From: Hydrotalea sp.
Lineage (GTDB): Bacteria; Bacteroidota; Bacteroidia; Chitinophagales; Chitinophagaceae
Direction of reading: 5' to 3'
NCBI GenBank assembly: GCA_027364735.1
Contig: DAHXOT010000019.1
Coordinates: forward strand, 62,001-126,000
Length of the DNA: 64,000 nucleotides
Position 1 is the stretch's first letter. Each line of letters opens with the position of its first letter. Both the position numbers and the translations under genes were made by a program. Shown here one piece after another: positions 18,711 to 29,700 of the stretch. The notes beneath the pieces are model-generated. The model made no database searches. It was not told the DNA's origin and saw nothing but the letters and a program-made list of their open reading frames with translations.

Positions 18711-20573
18711 TTAGTTTACTGTAACAAAGTCGGGGCGTTTTATAAATTGGCTAATATATTTGTATTGCAGGTTGGTGTTGAAACTAATATTCCAAGTACT
18801 CATTCCCGGCGTAGTTACGGGGTAGTACGATACTTTAAGTTCCATAGTTCCAAAAATTAAGTTTTCATTTCTACTTCTAACACCTGCTCCTAATTCGGTA
18901 TAAATACTTCCTTTCGAAAAACTTTTTCCTATTGGTTTTAAGTAGGTCATATTCCCGAAGCTAAAAGGTGCAAAATTAAATCCAAAAAATTTCCATGTAT
19001 TGTAAAAAACAGATTGGTAATTGATGGTTGCCCTTGATGAACCGGTTGTATCTTGATTAATAAAATCCTGAAGTCCATAAGCACTGTTTAGCAGTAAAGG
19101 CTGATTAAGATTGTTATTAATTTGTTGCGTAAAACTTCCACTGATAAAGTGGCGTAAAAGCCAATTGCTATTACCTAATTTTCTTAATCGGGTAAAAGAT
19201 TCAATACTTGCCAAAAAACTCATATCCTGAAAATTGCCTTTATAGAAATAGGAGCCGGCTTTTAAAGTAATATTTAAATAATTTTTTTGTGTACTAAAAT
19301 AATTTTTTTCAATGTCTATACCTGCGTAGGGGCGTATCAAGCTTTGTTTGTCTGTCCATCCACTTATAAGCGAAAAAGTATAACCTTCCGGCACATCTTC
19401 ATTTCTACCAAAACCATATATGTACGATGTATGATAATATTCTTGTTTAAATATGGTATAAGTACCTAAAATACTTGTTTGGTCGGCATACATATAATTG
19501 TATTGGTTGGCAAATTTAGATGGACGTTCAATAAATTTTTTTCTTATAACTCTTATGCCTAAAAATTCTTTTTCCTTTCGAATAAAAGTTTCATTGAACT
19601 TTTCTTTTGCCGAAATATTATAGCCAATCCATCCATCTAAATAATTGTATCGATAATTGTAATCGGAGTTAAATAGTGAATCGCTTGAGTAGGTATTATT
19701 GGTATAATGGATGGAGGCTTCTGCAGAACCGGTCCATAGTCTATGCGGACTTACTAATGGCATTTCAAATTTGCTGTAAATAGTATTTTCTTCTCTTAAT
19801 CCGGTATTAAATGTTGGGTTTAAGTTTTGATATCCAATAGTACCATTTATAAAACTACTTTTAATATTTCTCATTAAGTATTCTGCTCCATAGCCCATTT
19901 TGGGCGATCTTTCTAAATCGAATAATGAGCGAACTTGTAAGCGGTCGCCTCGTCCCCACATATTATCGTCTTGAGTTTCAACAAACAAGTTTTTGCCATC
20001 TTCCGAAACTATATTACCACCAATAGGAAAAACATCTTTATATAAAACAATTACATCTGCAGAGTCTGTATTCGATAAAGCATCGTACACATCGCGTATG
20101 GTAATTCTGGCATCTTGTAAGTAAGGTATGGTTCTTAAATAGGTTTCATTATCGGCAATTAAATACGGCTGAATAGCTTCTTTTTCCTTAAAAAATAAAT
20201 TATTTCTAATGGTTTCTTCTTTGGTGTTTTTATGCAATTTTTTAGCTAAGTCGTTAAAAAAATTTTTGTTGATAGAACTGGTATCATTAATAGATTGGCC
20301 ATAATCTACTTTTTCAACTAATACTCTTCTAATAGGAAGACCTCTGTACACAATAAATGGAGAAATATTTTTAAGTGCAATAGTTACAGAATCTACAGGC
20401 GGCGGGGTATTTACCGATATGCTTTGTATCAGCATTTTTATCCATTTCTTTTTCGATGAAAGAAAAAAGCTGTCGGGCGAATTTTTTATTTGTGCAAAAC
20501 CACTTAAACTAATTAGCAGTAAACTAACTGTTGCAATAGTTTTTGAATAAAAATAAAGCCTGATTTTTTGCAC
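18711..20573 (-). CDS. predicted outer-membrane beta-barrel protein with POTRA-like N-terminus
   Basis: A 620-aa exported protein with a signal peptide (about residues 1-27, ending SGFAQ). The region from about 60 to 190 has alternating short strands and helices, with IPYLQDARITIRDV and DVIVLYKDVFP. It resembles the POTRA repeats that precede Omp85/BamA barrels. The remaining 420 residues are amphipathic strands rich in Tyr, Asn and Phe, ending in a short strand near the C-terminus. I cannot place it in a named family. An Omp85-like surface antigen or a Bacteroidota-specific barrel are both possible. It stands alone between ubiD (convergent) and the GNAT gene. Confidence 0.65.
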   Translation of the reverse strand: MQKIRLYFYSKTIATVSLLLISLSGFAQIKNSPDSFFLSSKKKWIKMLIQSISVNTPPPVDSVTIALKNISPFIVYRGLPIRRVLVEKVDYGQSINDTSSINKNFFNDLAKKLHKNTKEETIRNNLFFKEKEAIQPYLIADNETYLRTIPYLQDARITIRDVYDALSNTDSADVIVLYKDVFPIGGNIVSEDGKNLFVETQDDNMWGRGDRLQVRSLFDLERSPKMGYGAEYLMRNIKSSFINGTIGYQNLNPTFNTGLREENTIYSKFEMPLVSPHRLWTGSAEASIHYTNNTYSSDSLFNSDYNYRYNYLDGWIGYNISAKEKFNETFIRKEKEFLGIRVIRKKFIERPSKFANQYNYMYADQTSILGTYTIFKQEYYHTSYIYGFGRNEDVPEGYTFSLISGWTDKQSLIRPYAGIDIEKNYFSTQKNYLNITLKAGSYFYKGNFQDMSFLASIESFTRLRKLGNSNWLLRHFISGSFTQQINNNLNQPLLLNSAYGLQDFINQDTTGSSRATINYQSVFYNTWKFFGFNFAPFSFGNMTYLKPIGKSFSKGSIYTELGAGVRSRNENLIFGTMELKVSYYPVTTPGMSTWNISFNTNLQYKYISQFIKRPDFVTVN

Positions 20574-20626
20574 TTATTTTAAAAATATTGGTTAGTAATT
20601 ATTACGTGCTATAGAATTATCGTGGT

Positions 20627-21145
20627 TTAAGTTATTACTTTTTCAAGTAGTACAAATTCTAATTTTTGATTGGGTATACCAAATCTTTCATCAGTAGGAA
20701 ATGGTTTTGTTTTTCCTGTTAAACAATACCCTTTACTACAATACCATTGTATTAATTCTTTTCTTATAGAAATAACACTCATGGTAATTGTGGTTAATTG
20801 ATGTTCTTTCGCAAATATTTCAGCAGTGGCTAACAGTTTTTTTCCTATTCCTTTATTTTGTAATTCCGGGTTTACAGTAAGCATTCCCAAATATAATTGG
20901 GTAAGTTGATTTTCTAAAAGAACACAGCCAACTATATTAGTATCAATTGTATATTTTAGGATGGTATTATTGGCATTATTCATAATGGTAGTAATACTAT
21001 CGTTATCGGTTCTAATACCATCTAATAAATCGGCTTCGGTAGTCCATCCCTTTTTCGATGTTTCTCCTCTGTAAGCACTATTTACTAAAGTTACAATCTC
21101 ATCAATATCAGATAAAGTAGCAACTGAAATAGAATGTTGATGCAT
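20627..21145 (-). CDS. GNAT family N-acetyltransferase
   Basis: An acetyl-CoA-dependent acyltransferase of 172 aa. The core motif A, LGMLTVNPELQNKGIGKKLL (about residues 91-110), has the QxxGIG acetyl-CoA loop, and IQWYCSKGYCLTGKTKPFP is the usual motif B with aromatic residues. HSISVATLSDIDEIVTLVN is the GNAT opening strand and helix. The acceptor cannot be inferred. It lies 53 nt upstream of the outer-membrane barrel gene on the same strand. Confidence 0.85.
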   Translation of the reverse strand: MHQHSISVATLSDIDEIVTLVNSAYRGETSKKGWTTEADLLDGIRTDNDSITTIMNNANNTILKYTIDTNIVGCVLLENQLTQLYLGMLTVNPELQNKGIGKKLLATAEIFAKEHQLTTITMSVISIRKELIQWYCSKGYCLTGKTKPFPTDERFGIPNQKLEFVLLEKVIT

Positions 21146-21317
21146 AAGCTAACTAATTGCCGTGAAATTATTAATTATCTACGAAGAATAAAGTTTATGA
21201 AAGATGATAATACTCATTTTTAAACTATTTAAGTAAATTTAACTTGGTTGTTTATAGCACTAATTAGGAATAAGTGCCATAATACTATCTACATTTTTAT
21301 AATTTAAAACTTTTGCT

Positions 21318-23453
21318 ATGCCAGAATTTGATACCGCACACGTAAAAAACATTGCGTTGCTTGGACACTCGGGTAGCGGCAAAACAACATTGGCCGAATG
21401 TATGTTGTTTGAAGCCGGTTTAATTAATCGCCGTGGTACTATTGAAGAAAAAAATACAGTAGCCGATTATACCGAATTAGAGCAGGAACGTGGTAATTCT
21501 ATCTATTCAAAATTATTACATACTCGCTGGCGAGGGTTTAAAATAAATATTTTAGATACACCTGGTTATGATGATTTTTCGGGCGAAGTAATTAGTGCTT
21601 TGCGTGTTGCCGATACGGGTATTATGTTATTAAATGCTGCAATGGGTGTAGAAGTGGGTACCGATATTATTTGGGAATATACCGACAAGTTTAAAACACC
21701 AATGATTTTTGCAGTAAATCAATTAGATAATGGTCAAGCCGATTTTGATAAAACAATTCGAGAAGCTAAAACACATTTTGGTGCCAATGTAGCCGTTGTA
21801 CAATATCCGTTAAATCAAGGATTAGGTTTCAATGCCATTGTAGATGTGTTAAATATGGTATTATATCAATATTCAATCGAAGGTGGAAAACCTGAAAAAT
21901 TACCCATTCCGGATTCGGAAAAAGAGAAAGCAGAAACTTTACATAAAGAATTAATAGAAGCTATTGCATCGAATGATGAAACCCTCATGGAAAAATATTT
22001 TGATAAAGGTGAATTAACTGAGGATGAAATGAAACAGGGATTGCATCTATCCATGATACAGCACGATATTTTTCCTGTATTCTGCATGTCTGCCAAACGT
22101 AATATGGGGGCTGGTAGGTTAATGGGATTTATTGATAATGTTTGTCCGCCGGCTAACGAAATGGCTCCTCAAAAAACTGTTGACGATAGAATTATTCCTT
22201 GCGATGCCACTTCACCCGTTTGCATATTTGTTTATAAAACTGTTTCAGAACCTCATATTGGCGATTTAAGTTTCTTTAAAGTATATTCCGGTACCGTAAA
22301 AGCCGGAATGGAATTGGTAAATGAAAATACCAATGTGGCGGAAAAGCTTAATCAACTATTTGTAGTAGAAGGAAATAAACGGGTACCTGTAACCGAACTG
22401 GTAGCAGGCGATATTGGAGCAACTTTAAAACTTAAAAATACGCATACCAATAATACATTACATGAAAAGGGTAAACAAATAGAATTAGTTCCTATTATTT
22501 TCCCCTCACCGGTGATGAGTGTAGCAATTTCAAATACAAGAAAAGGGGAGGAAGAAAAATTGGCTAATGCTTTACATCAATTAAAAGAAGAAGATACTAC
22601 GTTACAAGTAGAAGTTTCTTCAGAGCTAAAACAAACTTTACTGCATTGCCAAGGAGATATGCATTTGGCAGTTATTAAATGGAAATTAGAGCATTTATAT
22701 AAATTAGATGTTCAGTTTAATAAACCAAGAATTCCTTATCGAGAAACTATTCGTAAATCTGCCGATGCAACATATAGGCACAAAAAACAATCGGGCGGAG
22801 CGGGACAATTTGGTGAAGTTACCTTGCGAATTGAGCCATGGTACGATGGAATGCCCGACCCATCTGGATTAAATATTAGAGGAAGGGAAGAGCATGTATT
22901 AAATTGGGGTGGTAAATTAGTGTACTTTAATTGTATTGTAGGTGGGGTTATTGACCAAAGATTTTTACCCTCTATTTTAAAAGGCGTAATGGAAAAAATG
23001 GTAGAAGGTCCTTTAACGGGTTCTTATGTAAGAGATATTCGTGTAAGTGTGTACGATGGTAAAATGCACCCTGTAGATAGTAATGATATGGCTTTTAAAA
23101 CAGCGGGAATAATGGCATTTAAAGAGGCTTTTCAGCACGCAGATCCATTATTGCTGGAACCAATATACTATTTAACTGTATCATGCCCTGATGAATTAAC
23201 AGGGAATATTATGGGCGATTTACAAACTCGTCGTGCGATGGTAGAAGGTTTTGATACCGAAGGCCATTTTACGGTAATTAAAGCAAAAGTTCCTTTAGCC
23301 GAAATGTATGGATATGCTTCTACACTTCGTTCCTTAACACAAGGAAGAGCCAGATTTAAAATTAAGTTTAATGAATATGCACCCGTTCCATTTGATTTGC
23401 AAAAGAAACTGGCAGATGCATATAAAAAAGAAGCTGAATTGATTGAAGCATAA
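21318..23453 (+). CDS. elongation factor G-like protein lacking the catalytic histidine (EF-G2 type)
   Basis: A second translation factor with all five EF-G domains in order, 711 aa. The P-loop is GHSGSGKTT (16-24), not the canonical GHIDAGKTT. Switch II reads DTPGYDDF (80-87), so the GTPase-activating histidine is replaced by Tyr84. The guanine-specificity motif is NQLD (134-137) instead of NKxD. Domain IV has FNKPRIPYRETI and the AGQFGEV loop. Bacteroides carry an EF-G2 reported to translocate without GTP hydrolysis. The residues here fit such a paralogue, but orthology is inferred, not shown. The main fusA is not in the window. A perfect 12-bp hairpin terminator follows the stop. Confidence 0.88.
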   Translation: MPEFDTAHVKNIALLGHSGSGKTTLAECMLFEAGLINRRGTIEEKNTVADYTELEQERGNSIYSKLLHTRWRGFKINILDTPGYDDFSGEVISALRVADTGIMLLNAAMGVEVGTDIIWEYTDKFKTPMIFAVNQLDNGQADFDKTIREAKTHFGANVAVVQYPLNQGLGFNAIVDVLNMVLYQYSIEGGKPEKLPIPDSEKEKAETLHKELIEAIASNDETLMEKYFDKGELTEDEMKQGLHLSMIQHDIFPVFCMSAKRNMGAGRLMGFIDNVCPPANEMAPQKTVDDRIIPCDATSPVCIFVYKTVSEPHIGDLSFFKVYSGTVKAGMELVNENTNVAEKLNQLFVVEGNKRVPVTELVAGDIGATLKLKNTHTNNTLHEKGKQIELVPIIFPSPVMSVAISNTRKGEEEKLANALHQLKEEDTTLQVEVSSELKQTLLHCQGDMHLAVIKWKLEHLYKLDVQFNKPRIPYRETIRKSADATYRHKKQSGGAGQFGEVTLRIEPWYDGMPDPSGLNIRGREEHVLNWGGKLVYFNCIVGGVIDQRFLPSILKGVMEKMVEGPLTGSYVRDIRVSVYDGKMHPVDSNDMAFKTAGIMAFKEAFQHADPLLLEPIYYLTVSCPDELTGNIMGDLQTRRAMVEGFDTEGHFTVIKAKVPLAEMYGYASTLRSLTQGRARFKIKFNEYAPVPFDLQKKLADAYKKEAELIEA

Positions 23454-23454
23454 A

Positions 23455-23484
23455 AGAAAGCCTCGCAATGCGAGGCTTTCTTTT
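23455..23484. terminator. terminator between the EF-G-like gene and the deacetylase
   Basis: A perfect 12-bp stem, AGAAAGCCTCGC with its complement (23455-23466 and 23470-23481), encloses a 3-nt loop and runs into T residues. It is placed to stop both convergent transcripts. Confidence 0.9.
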
Positions 23485-23496
23485 AAATTGCTAATA

Positions 23497-24327
23497 TTAT
23501 TTTTTTCTTTGAAGAGAAGGATAATGATCGATAGTTTCGAAAACATTTCTTGGATCTTTTTTTAATTCTGCAATAAATGTTTCCAAAGAATCGGCGAATT
23601 GTTTTTTCTCGAATAACCTGTCGTGAGATAGAATAACTATCATATTTTGTTCATTGGTGCTGCCATCATCAAATTTTTGATTCACTCTTTTAATCATCTC
23701 AACAACACTTTCTTTTGGTTCTTTTTTTTTGCCGTTTTGCCCCCATTCAATATCCCATCCTATAATTGTATAACCGGCAGAATCTAATCTCTTAATTAAA
23801 GGGTTTTCAGCTTTTTGTCCATGAATATTACCATTAGAAGCCCATGTATTATTGCCCGGTAAGCGAATAATTTTTACAGGAATTTGTAATTCTTTTTCAT
23901 TCTTCATAAAATCGGAATATGCACTATCGGTAAGCGAATAAAATTTTGCATACTTATCATTAAAGCCATGCGTAAAACTATGATTGGCTAATAAAAATTC
24001 GGGGTAAGCATTGCGAATAGAATCGATTAACCTTTTTTTCAGTGGACCAACCTGATTGAAGCCTACAGAAAAAAATGTTGCTTTAATTCCTTCTTTATGA
24101 AAAATGGCTTTGCAATTAATGGTGCCCGGTGGTTGAGGGGAATCGTCCCATGTTAAAAATATGTATCTTTTAGAACTGTCATATTTAATTACACTTCCGG
24201 GTAGTGGTTTGGCAGGTTGAATAGCCGTTGAATCTTTTTTTCCTTCATTTTTTGAAGTGGCATTATTGCAACTGGTAAAGCCAACCATCAATGATAAACT
24301 AATAGGCAGTATAGAAAAAACTTTCAT
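23497..24327 (-). CDS. polysaccharide deacetylase-like lipoprotein (NodB homology)
   Basis: A carbohydrate esterase family 4-like protein of 276 aa anchored as a lipoprotein; the lipobox is GFTSC near residue 20. The NodB domain shows motif 1 as FLTWDDSPQPPGT (usually TFDDGP), with the catalytic and metal Asp pair kept. Motif 2 is ANHSFTHGF, with the HxxxH metal ligands. Motif 3 is IRLPGNN (usually RxPYG), and motif 4 includes VILSHD. The metal site is intact, so activity on an N-acetylated glycan is plausible, but motif 3 is divergent. The substrate is unknown. Confidence 0.78.
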   Translation of the reverse strand: MKVFSILPISLSLMVGFTSCNNATSKNEGKKDSTAIQPAKPLPGSVIKYDSSKRYIFLTWDDSPQPPGTINCKAIFHKEGIKATFFSVGFNQVGPLKKRLIDSIRNAYPEFLLANHSFTHGFNDKYAKFYSLTDSAYSDFMKNEKELQIPVKIIRLPGNNTWASNGNIHGQKAENPLIKRLDSAGYTIIGWDIEWGQNGKKKEPKESVVEMIKRVNQKFDDGSTNEQNMIVILSHDRLFEKKQFADSLETFIAELKKDPRNVFETIDHYPSLQRKK

Positions 24328-24344
24328 AAACAGATTATTTTAAA

Positions 24345-24352
24345 CAAAAATA
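24345..24352 (-). promoter_or_regulatory. -7 promoter element of the deacetylase gene
   Basis: On the minus strand this reads TATTTTTG, matching TAnnTTTG, 17 nt before the start codon. A TTG occurs 22 nt further upstream, slightly beyond the usual spacing. Confidence 0.4.
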
Positions 24353-24533
24353 CTTGACTGTATTTTCTTTTACGCAACTAGTTATCCTCTTTTGTGGATG
24401 GATTAATTTTTGCTTAATATTATATCCACATTTTAGTAGGTTGTTAGTTTTCTCGTTAAATATTAAGAAATTCATAAAGAAATATTTTCATAGTTTTATA
24501 GAATATACTATTTATGAAAAAATTTTCTACTTA

Positions 24534-26720
24534 ATGCAGTATAGGGCAACTTTTATAAAGGCTTTATTTTTACTACTTATAGTTTGTATAAGTAGTACAT
24601 CTTATACTCAAAATAAGTTAGATACTACAAAAGCTCAAATGCTTTTATACAAAGATTCGGCCGATTGGCAAATAGGCTTAATGCTTTTAAATACATCAGA
24701 ACATGAGTTTGCTCCAACTATATTTAATCGCGGACTATTTTTTTGTACCAATGCAGCTTTTATTGGGCATGGAAGGCATGATATTCGTTGGGATGGCAAG
24801 TTAGGATATACCCATGTTTTGTACATACCTAATGTATACAAAATGCCCACCATTGAGTTGATAAAAAAACAATACTCGCCACTTTCAAAAGCCAATTATT
24901 ATTTAAAAGAATTTCATAAAAATTTTTTCAGAAAAACGTTAAAAGATTTTTCTGTTAATTATCATTATGGTCCTTTATGTTTTAGTGCTGATGGAAAAAA
25001 AGTTTTTTTTACTCGCACGCAACAAACCTCTGCAATTATGTATGAAATATGTGAGGCAGATATTAATGAAGAAGGCAAATTTGAAAATGTAAGAAAATTA
25101 CCTTTTAATAGTAAATATTATAATTGCTATCATCCTGCAATAACAAAAGACGGTAATAAATTATATTTTGTTAGTGATAAATTAGGCGGAATGGGCAAAG
25201 CTGATATATATTATGTTGATAGGTTTGGAGATACTTGGTCGCAATTGCCTCTTAATGTTGGAGCTCCTATTAATACACCGGGTAATGAAATGTTTCCATT
25301 TATATTTAATGATACTTTGTATTACAGCTCTGATGCAATGCCCGATGGATTAGGTGGAATGGATATTTATGAAGTGAATTTAAAACAAAGAATAGGAAGA
25401 GTACCTAAGAATCTAGGATATCCTATTAATAGTGTATTTAATGATTTTGGCATTTTTAAAAGTACTACCGATGGTAACTATTTTTCGTCGAATAGAAATG
25501 GCAATGATGATATTTATAAGTTAGAGTATCACCCCATTTTTTATCCGCTTAAAGGTATTATTGTTGATAGCAAAAATAGAGAAGGGTTGGCTAATATCAT
25601 TGTTTCGCAATATTTAGTAGATGATGGAATAGCTGCTATAAGAATGGATAGTTTGCGAACGGGTGCATCGGGGCATTATGCGTTTACAGTAAAACCTAAT
25701 CATACATATCAATTTATTGCCAAGGGTAAAAATATCACAACTGCATCGTATACAATTAATACTGATAGATTAGCATCCGAAATAAATAAAGGCGAATGGG
25801 CATTTGATGTTGCAATAGATTCTTCATTATATTTTGCAAAAAAAGCAAAAGAGGATAGAGAAGATTCATTATTAAAAATACAAGCTTTACAGAATAAAGC
25901 AGTTGCTAAAGAAGGTGCAAATAATTACGATAGTTTGCATAAAATCAATCCATACCTTACTTTTTATTTTAATTATAATAGTGCACAAATATTGTCCTCT
26001 GGTTTTACAGCTTTAAATGAACTGGCACAAAAACTACTTTCTTATCAAGATCAAAACATTTCAGTTATTATTAGTGGTTATACCGATAATGCCGGAAGTA
26101 AAGAATTTAATATTCAATTATCTAAAAAACGTGCAGAAGTAATTGCTGCGTATTTAAAAACCAAAGGTGTGCCCGATTCGTTATTAAAGGTTCAATATTT
26201 TGGGAAAGAAATGCCTATTATGCGAGAAGGCCATATTGTTACATGGATGAGCAGAAGAGCTGAAATATATCTTTCTAAACCATTTAAAAGAAATATTTAC
26301 AAATATGCGTTTAAGAAAAAGCCTGCTGTAGTGCAATCTTATGCCGATACTGCTTTTAGTTATGTGAATAATGATAGCACATTATATACTATATTATTTG
26401 ATTACAATAGCGATGAGTTAAATACTACTGCTTTCTTAATTTTAGATAAATTGGTATCTCAAACTTTGAAAGATTCAAGTAAGTTTACTTCAATTACTTT
26501 TATAGGATATAGCGATTCTACCGAAAAAATATCTAAAAATTTAATTCTTGCTAAAAAGAGAGTAGATGTTGTTATTGCTTATTTGCAAAGCAGAAATTTA
26601 AATGTTACGCAACCTAAAGTTGCGTATAAAGATAGAGAAGTGCCTACCAATAAAGATGGAACTATAATTTCATGGATGAATAGAAAAGTTGAAATTGTTA
26701 TTAAGCGAATTAATAAATAA
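24534..26720 (+). CDS. PD40 beta-propeller protein with two C-terminal OmpA domains
   Basis: An exported envelope protein of 728 aa from the Met at 24534, which opens a clear signal peptide ending near SYTQ. The earlier in-frame Met at 24354 would put 60 residues ahead of it. The middle region has PD40/TolB-like blades (GPLCFSADGKKVFFTR; DGNKLYFVSDK; DTLYYSSDAMPDGLGGMD). A carboxypeptidase regulatory-like segment follows (LKGIIVDSKNREGLANIIV). Two OmpA-type peptidoglycan-binding domains follow in tandem. The first has ISGYTDNAGSKEFNIQLSKK and the second GYSDSTEKISKNLILAKKR. PorE of the type 9 secretion system has a related layout, but with TPRs and a single OmpA domain. Confidence 0.82.
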   Translation: MQYRATFIKALFLLLIVCISSTSYTQNKLDTTKAQMLLYKDSADWQIGLMLLNTSEHEFAPTIFNRGLFFCTNAAFIGHGRHDIRWDGKLGYTHVLYIPNVYKMPTIELIKKQYSPLSKANYYLKEFHKNFFRKTLKDFSVNYHYGPLCFSADGKKVFFTRTQQTSAIMYEICEADINEEGKFENVRKLPFNSKYYNCYHPAITKDGNKLYFVSDKLGGMGKADIYYVDRFGDTWSQLPLNVGAPINTPGNEMFPFIFNDTLYYSSDAMPDGLGGMDIYEVNLKQRIGRVPKNLGYPINSVFNDFGIFKSTTDGNYFSSNRNGNDDIYKLEYHPIFYPLKGIIVDSKNREGLANIIVSQYLVDDGIAAIRMDSLRTGASGHYAFTVKPNHTYQFIAKGKNITTASYTINTDRLASEINKGEWAFDVAIDSSLYFAKKAKEDREDSLLKIQALQNKAVAKEGANNYDSLHKINPYLTFYFNYNSAQILSSGFTALNELAQKLLSYQDQNISVIISGYTDNAGSKEFNIQLSKKRAEVIAAYLKTKGVPDSLLKVQYFGKEMPIMREGHIVTWMSRRAEIYLSKPFKRNIYKYAFKKKPAVVQSYADTAFSYVNNDSTLYTILFDYNSDELNTTAFLILDKLVSQTLKDSSKFTSITFIGYSDSTEKISKNLILAKKRVDVVIAYLQSRNLNVTQPKVAYKDREVPTNKDGTIISWMNRKVEIVIKRINK

Positions 26721-26752
26721 TTGATTGTGAAAAATGTACAAAAGAAAACACA

Positions 26753-29700
26753 TTAATTGGCTAATCCAATAGTTACTTCAACTTCGGGATTGTTTAATAA
26801 AAATTCGGCCATTTCTTCATTCATCTCAAATCCTTTTTCGTAGTTGTATAAGCTTATTTTTAAGTTCTCAACCGGTTCTACTATGGTAAATTTTAGAAGT
26901 GTTTTTCCTTGATATTTTTTTACATTCTTTTCTATAAAAAGAAGAAATTCTTTAGTAATTGAAATCGGGTTTAAATTAAGTTCAATGCTTTTAGTTAAGG
27001 TTTGTTTTAAGGTTTCTAATAACGAAATGTTACTTACTTTAAATTCAAAAACATTTGGTTGGTTAAACCTATTTCTGAAAAATCCGTTAATTACAATATT
27101 TTGCCCTTTTTCTAAATAATTCTGAAAACGAATATATTCTTCACTCCATAATACAAAATCGGTTTTGCCACTAAAATCTTCAATAACAAATGAGCCAAAA
27201 TTCTTTCCCGTTTTAGTTACTCTGTGCTGTACATCAATTACTAAACCTGCAACTCTAAAAGGTTTTCCTGCATTTGCTGCTGCGAGTGTTGATGATTCTT
27301 TAAATTCATTAAAGTCGGATAATGGCATGATACCATAATATTTTAATTCAAACTTAAAATGATCTAAAGGATGCCCACTCATAAACATACCTGTTACATC
27401 TTTCTCATGTTCTAACTTCTCTGTTAACGTCCATGGTTGGCAGTTGGGTATTTTAGGAATTGGTACTTGAATAGCTTCGGGTAAATCTCCAAATAAAGTA
27501 TTTGAATTACCTGTTTTAATTTGATTTTGAGCTTGGCCATAATTAATAATTTTTTCTATACCGGTTGTTTTATCTCCATCCGGTAAATAAAAATATTGTG
27601 CTCTATGTAGGAGGGGAAAGCAATCGAATGCGCCTCCATAGGCTAAACTTTCTAAAGATTTTTTATTTACGGTACGCTGATTAATTCGTTTAATAAAATT
27701 GAATATATCGGTATATTGACCATTTTTGTTTCGTTCAGTAATAATATCTTCAATAGCATTTTCTCCAACACCTTTTAATCCGCCTAAGCCAAAACGTATT
27801 TCACCTTTTTTATTTACAGCAAATCCTTGTAAAGATTCGTTGATGTCTGGTCCTAAAACCGTTATGCCCATTCTTTTACACTCTTCCATAAAGAAGGTTA
27901 TTTTTTCAATTGCTCCTGCATGATTTAAAACAGCAGCCATATATTCACTGGGGTAATGTGCTTTTAAATAAGCCGTTTGATACGCAACTAAAGCATAACA
28001 AGTTGAGTGTGATTTATTAAATGCATATTGTGCAAATGCTTCCCAATCAGTCCAAATTTTATTGAGTATTTCTGCAGGATGCCCTTTGGCAGAAGCACCT
28101 GAAATAAATTGCGATTTCATTTTATCCAATACCGATTTTTGTTTTTTCCCCATGGCTTTACGTAAAACATCTGCATCGCCTTTGCTAAAATCGGCCAGTT
28201 TTTGGGAAAGTAACATTACTTGTTCTTGATACACAGTAATGCCATACGTATCGGACAAATACTCTTCCATTTCAGGAAGGTCATAAACAACTTTTTCTTT
28301 ACCATGTTTGCGTGCAATAAATTTAGGAATATACGCAATAGGGCCTGGACGGTACAATGCGTTCATGGCTATTAGGTCATCAAATTTATCGGGTTTTAGT
28401 TCGCGTAAATATTTTTGCATTCCTATACTTTCAAACTGAAAAGTTCCATTGGTTTCGCCACGTTGGTATAAGTGAAATGTTTTTTCATCATTCAATGCAA
28501 TTGTATCTAAGTTAATTTTTGTATGATGATTTAGTTCAATTAGTTCTAATGCAGTTTTTAATATTGATAAAGTTTTTAAACCCAGAAAATCCATTTTAAT
28601 TACACCTGCATCTTCAATAGTACTACCTTCTATTTGTGTAACCCATAAATCAGAATCTTTCGCAGTTGCAACCGGAATTAATTCTGTTAAGTCTTTTGGT
28701 GCAATAATAATTCCTGCCGCATGAATACCTGTATTACGTACACTTCCTTCCAATCTTTCGGCTTCTTTTAGTACTTGAGCTCTAATATCATTGCCCTGAT
28801 ATATTTCACGTAATCGTTTAATATTTTCAATATCATCTGGCGAAAAAGCTTCTTTTTCATCCAAACTTTTTTCTCCATCTTTTGCTTCTTTCGAAGTAAT
28901 TGGTGCTGTAAGTACTCTGCCTAAATCTGTTCCGGGTTTATCGGGAACCAATTTTGCTAGGGCATTGCTTTCTGCTAATGGTAAATCTAATACACGTGCA
29001 ACATCTTTAATGCTCATTTTGGCTGCCATAGTGCCATAGGTAATAATTTGCGCAACCTGATTTTTACCGTATTTATCTACTACATAGTCAATTACTTTTT
29101 GTCGCCCTTCATCATCAAAATCTGTATCAATATCGGGCATTGATTTTCTATCTGGATTTAAAAATCTTTCAAAAAGTAAATTGTATTTAATTGGATCAAT
29201 ATTGGTTATGCCAATACAATAAGCCACTACAGAACCCGCTGCTGAACCACGGCCAGGACCCACGAAAACACCTAAATCTCTTCCGGCTTTAATAAAATCA
29301 GACACTATTAAAAAATAACCGGCAAATCCCATTGTTTTAATGGTAAATAATTCAAACTCTATTCGCTCTAACGTTGCGGCGTCTATATTTCCATAACGCT
29401 GCATGGCACCTTTGAATGTAAGGTCTTTAAGATATTCAAATTGATTTAAATTGGCATCTTCGTGTAGCTTAAATTCTTTTGGTATTGGAAAGGCGGGAAG
29501 TAAAATATCTTTTTTCAGATTTAAAATTTCAACCTTATCAACAATTAAATTAGTATTATCAATTGCTTCAGGAACATCGTTGAAGAGTTGATTCATCTCT
29601 TCGGATGTTTTAAAATAAAATTGGTCGTTAGGAAATTTAAATCTTCTGTTTTTAATGTGTAGTTCATCATTTACAAAATCATCAAAACCTGGTGTAGCTT

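Noticed and set aside
24354-24533. A 60-residue N-terminal extension of the tandem-OmpA protein
   Set aside because: The segment is rich in Phe, Ile and Lys without family resemblance, and a proper signal peptide starts at 24534.
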